Assembly: GCF_007858255.1 (NCBI RefSeq)
Contig: NZ_VFEU01000003.1
Coordinates: forward strand, 434,001 to 498,000
Source of the DNA: Pseudomonas rhodesiae
GTDB taxonomy: Bacteria > Pseudomonadota > Gammaproteobacteria > Pseudomonadales > Pseudomonadaceae
Length of the DNA: 64,000 bases
Reading direction: 5' to 3'
Positions 16,739-25,719 of the stretch are shown here, in pieces (the stretch's first letter is position 1; each line of letters begins with the position of its first letter). The translations under genes and the position numbers were made by a program. The notes under the pieces were generated by a model. That model was not told the DNA's origin and did no database searches. It saw nothing but the letters and a program-made list of their open reading frames with translations.

Positions 16739-18070
16739 TTAAACGTTAAGTACGGATTCGACGGACAACGCGGCGCGCAGCAGGCGCGCGTCCTCCCCCA
16801 TCGGGGCGCTGAGCAGCATCCCGGTGGGCAGGCCCAAGGCATCGCGGCCGCTGGGCAAGGTCACGCCGGGCATGTCCAGCAGGCTGCCGGGCATGGTCAG
16901 GCGCAGGGTGGCGAGGTTGGTGGTGGCGAACAGATCGTCTTCGGCTTCCACAGGCGCCAGGGCCGGGGCGACGTGGGCGACGGTGGGCGTGATCAGGATC
17001 GCGCCGTCGAGGTCGTCGACCAGTTGGAGTTGCAGGCGTTGGCGTGCCTCGATCAGGCCGATCAACTGGCTGGCGGGCAGCCCGCGCGCGGTTTCGAGGC
17101 GGCGGCGCACCCGTGGATCGAGTTGCGCGGCGTCGGCGCTGTCGAGCAGGGCTTGGTGCAGGGCGAAGGCTTCGAAGGCGCCGAGCCAGCCATGTTGCTG
17201 GATCAGTTCCAGTGCGCCTTTGAAAGTCGGGCTTTCACGGTTTTCGATCAGCGCACCGGCGGCCTTGAGTTGCTCCACGGCGCGCAGCAGGTTATTGCCT
17301 ACGGCCGGTTCAACGTGGCTCAGCACGCTGTGCTCCAGCACAAACCGCTGACCCTTTAGACTGCGTGCGGTATGGGTGTGCGTGCGGCCGTGAAGGATAT
17401 CGTCGAGGGTCAGGGCATCGCGCACGCTACGCGCCAGCGGGCCGAGACTGTCGAGGGTGCGAGCCAAAGGGAACACACCGTCGCGGTTATAGCGCCGACT
17501 GCTGCTGCGATACCCCACCAGGCCATTGAAGGCCGAGGGGATGCGGATCGAGCCGGCGGTGTCGGTGCCCATGGCGATCGGCACGATTCCAGCGGCGACG
17601 GCCACCGCCGAACCGGACGACGAACCACCGGGGATACGCGGCTGATCGCTGGCATGGGGATTGTGCGGCGTGCCGAAATGCGGGTTCAGGCCCAGGCCGG
17701 AATACGCCAGTTCACTGAGGTTGGTCTTGCCCACGCTGACCATGCCGGCGCGGCACAACAGGCCGACAACGGGGGCATCGAGCGCGGCGGCGGGGGCATT
17801 GCGACGGTAGGCGGCACCGGCGGTGGTGACGCTGCCGGCCATGTCAAACAGGTCTTTCCAGGCCAGCGGCACGCCGTCGAACAGGCTCAATGGCTGACCG
17901 GCACGCCAGCGGGCAGCGGCGGCTTCGGCTTCACGGCGTGCGCGGTCGGCGGTGAGGCTGATAAACACGCTGCTGGCCCGCAGGGCTAGGTCAAGCGAGT
18001 GCTCCAGAGCTTGCACCGGGTCGCTGCGACCGTGGGCGAAATCCTCGGCCATTGATGTGGCATCTGACAT
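16739..18070 (-). CDS. Amidase signature family hydrolase
   Basis: This 443-aa enzyme hydrolyses amide bonds with a Ser-cisSer-Lys triad. I read Lys72 (PLAWKDLFD), the cis-Ser in PGGSSSGSA (about residue 150) and the nucleophile Ser174 in [18 protein letters not shown] precedes the ATG at eight bases. It is the first gene of the minus-strand cluster and is read divergently from the GntR regulator. Together with the CE4 hydrolase it could open a cyclic imide or amide and then deamidate the product. The real substrate is not shown by the sequence. Confidence 0.9.
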   Translation of the reverse strand: MSDATSMAEDFAHGRSDPVQALEHSLDLALRASSVFISLTADRARREAEAAAARWRAGQPLSLFDGVPLAWKDLFDMAGSVTTAGAAYRRNAPAAALDAPVVGLLCRAGMVSVGKTNLSELAYSGLGLNPHFGTPHNPHASDQPRIPGGSSSGSAVAVAAGIVPIAMGTDTAGSIRIPSAFNGLVGYRSSSRRYNRDGVFPLARTLDSLGPLARSVRDALTLDDILHGRTHTHTARSLKGQRFVLEHSVLSHVEPAVGNNLLRAVEQLKAAGALIENRESPTFKGALELIQQHGWLGAFEAFALHQALLDSADAAQLDPRVRRRLETARGLPASQLIGLIEARQRLQLQLVDDLDGAILITPTVAHVAPALAPVEAEDDLFATTNLATLRLTMPGSLLDMPGVTLPSGRDALGLPTGMLLSAPMGEDARLLRAALSVESVLNV

Positions 18071-18085
18071 CAGCGCAGTCCTTTT

Positions 18086-18116
18086 AAAACGTACATATTC
18101 ATAAAATGTACATTTT
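18086..18116. promoter_or_regulatory. Candidate operator 1 (inverted repeat)
   Basis: AAAACGTACAT and ATGTACATTTT form an inverted repeat with 10 of 11 matching pairs and a 9-base spacer. The outer geometry is GTA-N15-TACATTTT. It lies 16-46 bases upstream of the amidase ATG, overlapping the expected promoter. It is a likely binding site for the divergent GntR regulator. Confidence 0.6.
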
Positions 18117-18250
18117 ACAAAGGCAGCTTTCGTGCCAGCCTTGGGTGATCTATTGGCGCTTTCCGGGTCGTTAACGCTAGAGATAGCGGACTAGAGCCCT
18201 TTCAGGGTTGCAGAATAATCCGACAAGCAGAGGAGAAGTGACTTAGGCTC

Positions 18251-18284
18251 AAATAATGTATCTTTTATTAATAAGTACATTTTG
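18251..18284. promoter_or_regulatory. Candidate operator 2 (same geometry as operator 1)
   Basis: AATGTA is followed after 15 bases by TACATTTT, the same half-sites and the same spacing as the repeat at 18086-18116. It lies about 80 bases upstream of the GntR start and could serve autoregulation. Finding the same spacing twice in one 290-base gap makes chance less likely. Confidence 0.55.
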
Positions 18285-18361
18285 GTGCAGAAAAGTAACA
18301 ACGATCCGTTTCAGGCCCCAAAAAAGTGCCCACAACGTGGCGCAGAGTGACACCCACATCT

Positions 18362-19396
18362 ATGAGAGAATCCCCGGCCATCGTCCTACAGGCTCTTGAG
18401 AAATCGATGAAAGCAGCGTCTGCCTCGGCCTCCCGTTACGCGATGATTCACCAGGTGTTGCGTGATGCGATCGTCAACGGCACTGCCCGCCATGGGCTGG
18501 TGTTGCTGGAAGCGCCCCTGGCCGAATTGTTCGGCACCAGCCGCGTGCCGGTACGCCGGGCGTTGGACCTGCTGCATGAAGAAGGGCTGATTTGCCGTTT
18601 CAATGGCCGCGGTTACCTGATCAATCCCGAAGGCCTGGCCATGGAGCCGCTGCGCCTGCCCTTGAGCGCTGCGCACCTGGGCTTGAACGGCGAAGATGAG
18701 TTGGTGGACACACGACCGTTGGGCGAACGGATCGTCGATGAAATCGGCGCGGCGCTGTCCACCTGCATCGCCTTCGGCCATTACCGCCTGGATGAACAGG
18801 CGGCCGCCGAACACTACGGCGTCAGCCGCGCGGTGGTGCGTGAAGCGCTGATGCGTCTGCGCGACCGTGGCCTGGTGGAAAAGGAGCCCTACTCCCAATG
18901 GCTGGCCGGCCCATTGACAGCCCGGGAAGTGACCGAGGATTACGAACTGCGCGCCTGCCTGGAGCCCGAAGCCTTGCGCCAGAGCGCGCCGAACCTCGAC
19001 CGCGAGGTGCTGCAAGCCATGCTGCAACGGGTGCTGGAGGCCCAGAGCACTCCGCACTGCAGCCTGGAAGCCATCGAGCGCATCGAAGAGGACTTGCACC
19101 AGCACTGCCTGGCCGGTCTGCAAAACCGCAAGATCGCGGCGTTGATCCGCCAGGGCCAGAGCCCGATGATCATCAGCCGGATATTCCACGGTTTGCTGGG
19201 GATCGGCGCCGATCCGTCAATGCTTGCCGAACATCGCTTGATTCTCGAACTGCTGCTGCACGGAGCCTTCGATGCCGCCGCGCTGAACCTGCGCGAGCAC
19301 TTGCAGCGGGCGCGACAGCGAATGTTGCAGCGCTTGAAAGTACTCTCGGTGCTGCCAGAACAGCCGCTCCCGGCCTACCTTCATAAAATCAGCTGA
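18362..19396 (+). CDS. GntR-family regulator with two winged-helix domains and an FCD-like domain
   Basis: The 344-aa protein has a first winged-helix domain near residues 25-85 (LRDAIVNGT, LAELFGTSRVPVRRALDLLHEEGLI, GRGYLI). A second follows near 115-185 (EQAAAEHYGVSRAVVREALMRLRDRGLVE). A helical C-terminal FadR/FCD-type ligand domain comes last (LRACLEPEALR, EDLHQHCL, EHRLILELLLHGAFDAAALNLREHL). FCD regulators normally have a single DNA-binding domain, so two is unusual. It is divergent from the amidase cluster and probably controls it. No strong ribosome binding site decides the start; 18326 (GTG) and 18407 (ATG, GAG upstream) are alternatives. Confidence 0.85.
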   Translation: MRESPAIVLQALEKSMKAASASASRYAMIHQVLRDAIVNGTARHGLVLLEAPLAELFGTSRVPVRRALDLLHEEGLICRFNGRGYLINPEGLAMEPLRLPLSAAHLGLNGEDELVDTRPLGERIVDEIGAALSTCIAFGHYRLDEQAAAEHYGVSRAVVREALMRLRDRGLVEKEPYSQWLAGPLTAREVTEDYELRACLEPEALRQSAPNLDREVLQAMLQRVLEAQSTPHCSLEAIERIEEDLHQHCLAGLQNRKIAALIRQGQSPMIISRIFHGLLGIGADPSMLAEHRLILELLLHGAFDAAALNLREHLQRARQRMLQRLKVLSVLPEQPLPAYLHKIS

Positions 19397-19513
19397 CCCC
19401 ATGGCCGGATCGCCGCCGTAATTTTATGCAATATGTTGCTATCGCAACCCCACCATTGAAACCACCGCTACCTCGCCCCATCTAAGCACCATACTTCCTG
19501 ATGCAGGTGCCCC

Positions 19514-21934
19514 ATGAGCGACCAGCAAGAATTTCCCGATTACGACCTCAACGATTACGCCGACCCCGAAAACGCTGAATCCCACTCGTCCAATACCGGC
19601 CTGGCCCTGCCTGGGCAGAACCTGCCGGACAAGGTCTATATCATCCCGATCCACAACCGGCCGTTTTTCCCCGCGCAAGTGTTGCCGGTGATCGTCAATG
19701 AAGAGCCTTGGGCCGAAACCCTGGAACTGGTGAGCAAGTCCGAGCACCACTCCCTGGCCCTGTTCTTTATGGACACGCCGCCGGAAGACCCGCGCCACTT
19801 CGACACCTCCAGCCTGCCGCTGTACGGCACCCTGGTGAAGGTGCATCACGCCAGCCGCGAAAACGGCAAGCTGCAATTCGTCGCCCAGGGCCTGACCCGC
19901 GTGAGGATTCGCACCTGGCTCAAGCACCATCGCCCGCCGTACCTGGTGGAAGTCGAATACCCACACCAGCCGTCCGAGCCGACCGACGAGGTCAAGGCTT
20001 ACGGCATGGCGCTGATCAACGCGATCAAGGAGCTGCTGCCCCTCAACCCGTTGTACAGCGAAGAGTTGAAGAACTACCTCAACCGCTTCAGCCCCAACGA
20101 CCCATCGCCGCTGACCGACTTCGCCGCCGCACTGACCTCCGCCACCGGCAACGAACTGCAGGAAGTGCTGGACTGCGTGCCCATGCTCAAGCGCATGGAA
20201 AAAGTGCTGCCGATGCTGCGTAAGGAAGTCGAAGTCGCGCGCCTGCAAAAAGAGCTGTCCGCCGAAGTGAACCGCAAGATCGGCGAGCATCAGCGCGAGT
20301 TCTTCCTCAAAGAACAGCTCAAAGTCATCCAGCAGGAACTGGGTTTGACCAAGGACGACCGCAGCGCGGACGTCGAGCAATTCGAGCAGCGCCTGGAAGG
20401 CAAAGTACTGCCAGCCCAGGCGAAAAAACGCATCGATGAAGAACTCAACAAACTGTCGATCCTGGAGACCGGCTCGCCGGAATACGCGGTCACCCGCAAC
20501 TACCTGGATTGGGCCACGTCGGTGCCGTGGGGCGTGTACGGCAAGGACAAACTCGACCTTAAGCACGCGCGCAAGGTGCTGGATAAACACCACGCGGGCC
20601 TTGACGACATCAAGAGCCGTATCCTCGAGTTCCTCGCGGTGGGCGCCTATAAAGGCGAAGTCGCCGGTTCCATTGTGCTGCTGGTGGGCCCGCCGGGCGT
20701 GGGCAAGACCAGTGTCGGCAAATCCATCGCCGAGTCCCTGGGCCGCCCGTTCTATCGGTTCAGCGTCGGCGGCATGCGTGACGAGGCCGAAATCAAGGGC
20801 CATCGCCGCACCTACATCGGCGCCCTGCCCGGCAAACTGGTGCAGGCGCTCAAGGACGTGGAGGTGATGAACCCGGTAATCATGCTCGACGAGATCGACA
20901 AGATGGGCCAGAGCTTCCAGGGCGACCCGGCGTCGGCGCTGCTGGAAACCCTGGACCCTGAGCAGAATGTCGAATTCCTCGACCACTACCTGGACCTGCG
21001 CCTGGACCTGTCCAAGGTGCTGTTCGTGTGCACCGCCAACACCCTGGATTCCATCCCCGGCCCATTGCTCGACCGGATGGAAGTGATTCGCCTGTCGGGC
21101 TATATCACCGAAGAGAAAGTCGCCATCGCCAAGCGCCATCTATGGCCCAAGCAGCTGGAAAAAGCCGGCGTGGCGAAAAACAGCCTGACCATCAGCGACG
21201 GCGCCCTGCGCGCGCTGATCGACGGTTACGCCCGTGAAGCTGGGGTGCGCCAGTTGGAGAAACAGCTGGGCAAACTGGTGCGCAAAGCGGTGGTCAAGTT
21301 GCTGGATGCGCCGGACAGCGTGATCAAGATCGGCAACAAAGACCTGGAAAGCTCCCTGGGCACGCCGGTGTTCCGTAATGAACAAGTGTTGTCCGGCACT
21401 GGGGTCATCACCGGCCTGGCGTGGACCAGCATGGGCGGTGCCACCTTGCCGATCGAGGCGACGCGCATTCACACCCTTAACCGTGGCTTCAAGCTGACCG
21501 GCCAGTTGGGTGAGGTGATGAAGGAGTCCGCCGAAATCGCCTACAGCTACATCAGTTCGAACCTGAAGTCTTTTGGCGGCGACCCGAAGTTCTTCGACGA
21601 AGCCTTTGTGCACCTGCATGTGCCGGAAGGCGCCACGCCGAAGGATGGCCCAAGTGCTGGTGTGACCATGGCCAGCGCCCTGCTGTCCCTGGCCCGAAAC
21701 CAACCGCCGAAGAAAGGCGTGGCCATGACCGGCGAACTGACACTGACCGGGCATGTGCTGCCAATTGGCGGAGTGCGCGAAAAAGTAATCGCCGCGCGGC
21801 GCCAGAAGATTCATGAACTGATCCTGCCGGAGCCCAATCGCGGCAGTTTCGAAGAATTGCCGGAGTACCTGAAGGAAGGCATGACGGTGCATTTCGCCAA
21901 GCGCTTTGCGGATGTGGCGAAGGTGCTGTTCTGA
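19514..21934 (+). CDS. lon: ATP-dependent Lon protease, second-Lon (AsrA) type
   Basis: This 806-aa cytoplasmic serine protease degrades damaged and regulatory proteins. It has the LonA N-terminal domain (about 45-245), a coiled region (VEVARLQKELSAEVNRKIGEHQ), the AAA+ module with Walker A PPGVGKTS (Lys398) and Walker B MLDEIDKMG, and the protease domain with the catalytic Ser714 in KDGPSAGVTMAS and Lys757 in VREKVIAARR. A chagasin-like inhibitor and a YhhN protein follow, the same order as I recall around P. aeruginosa PA0779 (AsrA, a Lon paralogue tied to heat and aminoglycoside response). It is thus unlikely to be the clpX-linked main Lon. The ATG lies in a short upstream region with no obvious heat-shock promoter. 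Confidence 0.92.
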   Translation: MSDQQEFPDYDLNDYADPENAESHSSNTGLALPGQNLPDKVYIIPIHNRPFFPAQVLPVIVNEEPWAETLELVSKSEHHSLALFFMDTPPEDPRHFDTSSLPLYGTLVKVHHASRENGKLQFVAQGLTRVRIRTWLKHHRPPYLVEVEYPHQPSEPTDEVKAYGMALINAIKELLPLNPLYSEELKNYLNRFSPNDPSPLTDFAAALTSATGNELQEVLDCVPMLKRMEKVLPMLRKEVEVARLQKELSAEVNRKIGEHQREFFLKEQLKVIQQELGLTKDDRSADVEQFEQRLEGKVLPAQAKKRIDEELNKLSILETGSPEYAVTRNYLDWATSVPWGVYGKDKLDLKHARKVLDKHHAGLDDIKSRILEFLAVGAYKGEVAGSIVLLVGPPGVGKTSVGKSIAESLGRPFYRFSVGGMRDEAEIKGHRRTYIGALPGKLVQALKDVEVMNPVIMLDEIDKMGQSFQGDPASALLETLDPEQNVEFLDHYLDLRLDLSKVLFVCTANTLDSIPGPLLDRMEVIRLSGYITEEKVAIAKRHLWPKQLEKAGVAKNSLTISDGALRALIDGYAREAGVRQLEKQLGKLVRKAVVKLLDAPDSVIKIGNKDLESSLGTPVFRNEQVLSGTGVITGLAWTSMGGATLPIEATRIHTLNRGFKLTGQLGEVMKESAEIAYSYISSNLKSFGGDPKFFDEAFVHLHVPEGATPKDGPSAGVTMASALLSLARNQPPKKGVAMTGELTLTGHVLPIGGVREKVIAARRQKIHELILPEPNRGSFEELPEYLKEGMTVHFAKRFADVAKVLF

Positions 21935-21960
21935 TAGACCGTTGGCGCGTGCACTGGCCT

Positions 21961-22034
21961 CATCGGGGGCAAGCCCCCTCCCACAGGTTGAGTTGTGAAC
22001 CCATTCAAGTGTGGGAGGGGGCTTGCCCCCGATG
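21961..22034. repeat. REPIN (inverted REP pair)
   Basis: ATCGGGGGCAAGCCCCCTCCCACA at the left faces TGTGGGAGGGGGCTTGCCCCCGAT at the right with about 26 bases between. The pair begins about 26 bases after the lon stop and could fold as one long hairpin in the transcript. Confidence 0.9.
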
Positions 22035-22124
22035 ACGTAAGTGGCCGCAACCTGTATCCACCTTGTAACACCTTGTCTTATCTTCGGTTATGCTCGGTCT
22101 TCGTCGCCAAACAACGGAGCCCTC

Positions 22125-22514
22125 ATGACCGCTGCCCGCCTGCTTCTCCCCTTGAGCCTTGCCCTGCTGGCCGCCTGCGCCAGCGCTCCCAAGCAAAACG
22201 TCACCGTGGAAAACCAGAGCGCCTGCCCGCTTCAGCTGAAAACCGGGCAAAACCTGATCCTTACCCTGCCCAGCAACCCCACTACTGGTTACCGCTGGGC
22301 GATCCAGGATTCGGCCGGCGGCGTGCTGCGTGCGCTGAGCCCCGAGGTCTACAGCAGCAGCGAATCCGGGGTGATCGGCGGCGGCGGCCAGTCGACCTGG
22401 CGGTTCCAGGCTTTCGCGCCGGGTCAGGGTCGCTTGCGCCTGACCTCCCAGCAGCCCTGGGAGCCGGAAGCCGAACCCGTTGAAGCCTTCGACTGCGCCA
22501 TTACGGTGAACTGA
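22125..22514 (+). CDS. Chagasin/ICP-family cysteine peptidase inhibitor lipoprotein
   Basis: A 129-aa protein with a lipoprotein signal (LSLALLAACAS, lipobox Cys about residue 19), followed by an immunoglobulin-like inhibitor domain. The three inhibitory loops of the chagasin family are visible: NPTTGYRW, the glycine loop (GVIGGGGQSTW) and QPWEP. Family members block papain-like cysteine proteases. This one would sit in the envelope and could protect against host or self proteases. CGGAG precedes the ATG. The next gene begins one base after its stop codon, so the two are an operon. Confidence 0.88.
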   Translation: MTAARLLLPLSLALLAACASAPKQNVTVENQSACPLQLKTGQNLILTLPSNPTTGYRWAIQDSAGGVLRALSPEVYSSSESGVIGGGGQSTWRFQAFAPGQGRLRLTSQQPWEPEAEPVEAFDCAITVN

Positions 22515-22515
22515 T

Positions 22516-23163
22516 ATGCCGTGGCTGATTCTTGCGCTGATGGGCGCCGGCACTTTTATCTACGGCCTGACCACCCACGCCACGCTGCTGTGCCTGCTGG
22601 TCAAACCCTTGCCGGTCCTGGCACTGCTGGGCTGGCTGCACGATGCGCCGCCCACCGACTATCGCCGCTGGATCAGCCTGGGGCTGATTTTCTCGCTGGT
22701 GGGGGATGTTCTGCTGGCCTGGCCGGGGGACCTGTTTATCTTTGGCCTGGGCGCGTTTCTGTTGGCGCACTTGGCGTACCTCAAGGCCTACTTCAGCGAT
22801 TGCCGCCGCTTGGCGCCGCTGCCGTTGATCCTCGCGCTGGGCGTGGGAGCGGTGCTGTTGAGCCTCCTGATTTCCCATGGCCTGGGGGATTTGTTAATAC
22901 CTGTGGTGGTTTATGCCCTGGTGATCAGCGCCATGCTCTGGCGCGCGCTGGCCCGCTTGGGCGGTGATGTGCCCAAGCGTTCGGCGCTGCTGGCCGCGGC
23001 GGGGGCCGCATCCTTTGTGTTTTCCGACACGCTGATCGGCATCAATCGGTTCGTGGTCGCGTTCGAGGCCGCGCCGTATTTGCTGATTACCACCTATTGG
23101 CTTGGCCAGTGGGGAATTACAGCCGCGGCATTCTCAGTAAGCGCCTCTAAGCGCACTCTTTAA
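22516..23163 (+). CDS. YhhN/TMEM86-family membrane protein (lysoplasmalogenase-like)
   Basis: This 215-aa inner-membrane protein has about eight hydrophobic helices. Family residues include a conserved GLIFSLVGDVLLAWP stretch and SDTLIGINRF near the C-terminal end. Eukaryotic and some bacterial relatives cleave the vinyl ether bond of lysoplasmalogens; the Pseudomonas role is unknown. The ATG follows the chagasin stop with a one-base gap, which makes translational coupling likely. Confidence 0.85.
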   Translation: MPWLILALMGAGTFIYGLTTHATLLCLLVKPLPVLALLGWLHDAPPTDYRRWISLGLIFSLVGDVLLAWPGDLFIFGLGAFLLAHLAYLKAYFSDCRRLAPLPLILALGVGAVLLSLLISHGLGDLLIPVVVYALVISAMLWRALARLGGDVPKRSALLAAAGAASFVFSDTLIGINRFVVAFEAAPYLLITTYWLGQWGITAAAFSVSASKRTL

Positions 23164-23325
23164 ACTCAATCAATAAAACACTCATTAGACAATTCAGCGC
23201 GAAACCTTATATCAAATCCGTCTATCAAACTGTCATAGTTGACAGTATTCCAATTTTCAAACCCAGAATAGATTACTTATACGTCCAACATGTAATGTTT
23301 ATTCAGAAAATTGGAGACTAAAATC

Positions 23326-23730
23326 ATGAGAAACCAAAAGAACGCAAATGGAGAATTTTCGGGTACTATTTCCAAGAATGATGCGCCCACAGACTTCGTC
23401 GGCGAGAGCTTTTACTTATATTATGACGACAGGGAACTTGAGATCTATGCAGGGGATAAGGTTTCCGAAAATCGTTGGTCGTCAATAACCTTGACACTGA
23501 CCCCAAACATTGTTGCAGGCAAACATGTTTTAGATAACTTTTCCAGTTTCAGAAGCGCCATGGTAGTTCCAGCAGAACCTGATAGCCTTCAAAACTACGA
23601 AGGCACCCTTGATATCACACCTGATCATACTAATCGACATTACAAAGGCAAACTTTCCCTCACTGCCAAAAGCAATGGTTCAGACACTTACAAAATAGAC
23701 GCAACGTTTGATCTCCAAGAATCAACTTAG
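23326..23730 (+). CDS. Hypothetical AT-rich protein, possible recent acquisition
   Basis: A 134-aa protein that I do not recognise. It has no signal peptide and consists of short alternating strands (GESFYLYYDDRELEIYAGD, SSITLTLTP, YKGKLSLTAKS, YKIDATFDL), so an all-beta fold is likely. GGAG nine bases upstream of the ATG at 23326 decides the start. The gene and its upstream 160 bases are clearly AT-richer than the flanking genes, with codons such as TTA, ATA and AAA that the neighbours avoid. This points to horizontal transfer or an orphan gene. A hairpin follows at 23756. Confidence 0.7.
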   Translation: MRNQKNANGEFSGTISKNDAPTDFVGESFYLYYDDRELEIYAGDKVSENRWSSITLTLTPNIVAGKHVLDNFSSFRSAMVVPAEPDSLQNYEGTLDITPDHTNRHYKGKLSLTAKSNGSDTYKIDATFDLQEST

Positions 23731-23755
23731 CTACCGTCATTACCCACCGCTTACG

Positions 23756-23789
23756 AAGACTGCACCCGCTAACGAGCCCGTGCAGTCTT
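23756..23789 (+). terminator. Hairpin, probable weak terminator
   Basis: AAGACTGCAC and GTGCAGTCTT form a perfect 10-bp stem with a 14-base loop, 26 bases after the AT-rich gene. Only a short T-rich tail follows, so termination may be partial. Confidence 0.5.
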
Positions 23790-23882
23790 ATCTGAATCGA
23801 TAGTGGCTTTCAGACAAACCGCGCACTCCTCCTTCAACTTGGCTAAAATGCCGGCCTTTCCCCCAACGTCGCCGGAACAACC

Positions 23883-24626
23883 GTGAGCCAAGAACCCGAT
23901 CGCCTGTTCGCCCAGCCCCTGCCCCAGGTGCCGGACTTCGCCTTTAACGAGGATGTAGTGCGGGTGTTTCCCGACATGATCAAACGCTCGGTGCCTGGGT
24001 ATCCGACCATTGTCGAGAACCTCGGCGTGCTGGCCGCGCAGTTTGCCCAACCCCACAGCGTGCTCTACGACCTGGGCTCATCCCTCGGCGCGGTGACTCA
24101 GGCTCTGCGGCGCCATGTGCGCACCGAGGGCTGCTCGGTGATCGCGGTGGATAACTCGGCGGCGATGGTCGAGCGCTGTCGCGAATACCTCAATGGCCAG
24201 GACTCGATGTTTCAGGAGTTGCTGCCGGTGCAGGTGGTCGAGGGCGATATCCTCGCGTTGCAGTTCCAGCCGGCTTCGGTGGTGGCGCTGAACTTCACCT
24301 TGCAGTTCATCGCCCCCGAGGAGCGCCTGGCGTTGCTCGGCCGCATTCGTCAGGCACTGTTGCCGGGCGGCGCGCTGATCCTCTCGGAAAAGCTGCGCTT
24401 CGATGACCTGGAAGAACACGCACTGCTCACCGACCTGCATGTGGCGTTCAAACGCGCCAACGGCTATAGCGAACTGGAAATCGCCCAGAAACGCAGCGCC
24501 ATCGAAAACGTCATGAAGCCCGACAGCCTCGAAGAACACCGCGAACGCCTGCTGGCGGCCGGGTTCTCGAAAGTCGTGCCGTGGTTCCAGTGTCTTAACT
24601 TTGCCTCGTTGATTGCCTTGCCATGA
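23883..24626 (+). CDS. cmoA: Carboxy-S-adenosyl-L-methionine synthase
   Basis: CmoA converts S-adenosylmethionine and prephenate to carboxy-SAM, the donor for cmo5U at tRNA position 34. The 247-aa length is typical. The N-terminal [19 protein letters not shown] block, the SAM-binding [15 protein letters not shown] and NFTLQFI are diagnostic. The start codon is GTG. The stop overlaps the start of cmoB as ATGA, so the two are cotranslated. Confidence 0.96.
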   Translation: MSQEPDRLFAQPLPQVPDFAFNEDVVRVFPDMIKRSVPGYPTIVENLGVLAAQFAQPHSVLYDLGSSLGAVTQALRRHVRTEGCSVIAVDNSAAMVERCREYLNGQDSMFQELLPVQVVEGDILALQFQPASVVALNFTLQFIAPEERLALLGRIRQALLPGGALILSEKLRFDDLEEHALLTDLHVAFKRANGYSELEIAQKRSAIENVMKPDSLEEHRERLLAAGFSKVVPWFQCLNFASLIALP

Positions 24627-25579
24627 TTGATCTGTCCCCCCTCGCCCGCCATCTGGTCGGCACGCCCCTGGCCGTCTGGGCCCAGGGCCTGCAGGCGCAA
24701 CTCGACAGCAAAATGGAGAAAGGCCACGGCGACCTCGCGCGCTGGCAGAGCGCGCTGGACGCACTGCCGACCCTAGCGCCCGACCACGTCGATCTGCTGA
24801 ACGGCCTGACCCTGGACGCCGACTGCGACGACGCCACCCGCACGCAGATGCACACCGCACTCATGGGCCTGAGCCCCTGGCGCAAAGGCCCGTTCCATTT
24901 GTTCGGCGTGCACGTGGACACCGAATGGCGCTCGGACTGGAAGTGGTCGCGGGTGGCGCCGCACCTGAACCTCAAGGGCAAGCGCATCCTCGACGTCGGC
25001 TGCGGCAACGGCTACTACATGTGGCGCATGCTCGGCGCCGGTGCCGACAGCGTGATCGGCGTGGACCCCAACTGGTTGTTCTTCTGCCAGTTCCAGGCGG
25101 TGCAACGCTACCTGTCCGAGCCCAAAGCCTGGCACCTACCGTTCCCGTTCGAAGACCTGCCGCCCAACCTGGAAGGCTTCGACACGGTGTTTTCCATGGG
25201 CGTTTTCTACCACCGCCGCTCGCCCATCGAGCACTTGCTGGCGCTCAAGGACACACTGGTCAAGGGCGGCGAGCTGGTGCTGGAAACCTTGGTAGTGGAA
25301 GGCGATCAGCAGCAAGTGCTGGTGCCGGAAGATCGCTACGCGCAGATGCGCAACGTGTGGTTCCTGCCCTCGGTGCCGGCGTTGATGCTTTGGCTGCGGC
25401 GTGCCGGGTTCAGTGATGTGCGGTGTGTGGATGTGAGTGTGACCACGGTGCAGGAACAACGGGGGACGGAATGGATGAAGTATCAATCCCTCAGCGATTT
25501 CCTCGATCCGGATGATCACAGCAAGACCATTGAAGGGCTGCCGGCGCCTATGCGGGCCGTCATCATCGCCAAAAAGTAA
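24623..25579 (+). CDS. cmoB: tRNA U34 carboxymethyltransferase
   Basis: CmoB transfers the carboxymethyl group from carboxy-SAM to 5-hydroxyuridine at tRNA position 34, giving uridine-5-oxyacetic acid that widens codon reading. The 318-aa protein has the typical [21 protein letters not shown] region and the SAM site [19 protein letters not shown] with GVDPNWLFF. It overlaps cmoA by four bases and is followed by a REP pair. Confidence 0.96.
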   Translation: MIDLSPLARHLVGTPLAVWAQGLQAQLDSKMEKGHGDLARWQSALDALPTLAPDHVDLLNGLTLDADCDDATRTQMHTALMGLSPWRKGPFHLFGVHVDTEWRSDWKWSRVAPHLNLKGKRILDVGCGNGYYMWRMLGAGADSVIGVDPNWLFFCQFQAVQRYLSEPKAWHLPFPFEDLPPNLEGFDTVFSMGVFYHRRSPIEHLLALKDTLVKGGELVLETLVVEGDQQQVLVPEDRYAQMRNVWFLPSVPALMLWLRRAGFSDVRCVDVSVTTVQEQRGTEWMKYQSLSDFLDPDDHSKTIEGLPAPMRAVIIAKK

Positions 25580-25613
25580 GCCCCCGTCCCGCTGGAAAAA
25601 TAAAGCTCAAAAT

Positions 25614-25703
25614 ATGGGAGGGGGCTTGCCCCCGATTTCAGAGTGTCGGTCAGCATAGCCTTAGCTGACCCGCCGTCATCGGGGGCAAGCCCCCTCCCAC
25701 ATT
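25614..25703. repeat. REPIN (inverted REP pair)
   Basis: GGGAGGGGGCTTGCCCCCGAT and ATCGGGGGCAAGCCCCCTCCCAC face each other, with an inner inverted segment (GTCAGC...GCTGAC). The pair lies between the converging cmoB and tadA genes. Confidence 0.9.
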
Positions 25704-25719
25704 TGATCTGCTGTGTTCT

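Noticed and set aside
19400-19513. Sigma-32 heat-shock promoter for lon
   Set aside because: I looked for CTTGAA and CCCCAT-type elements at proper spacing and found only a loose CCCCAT-like match without a partner.
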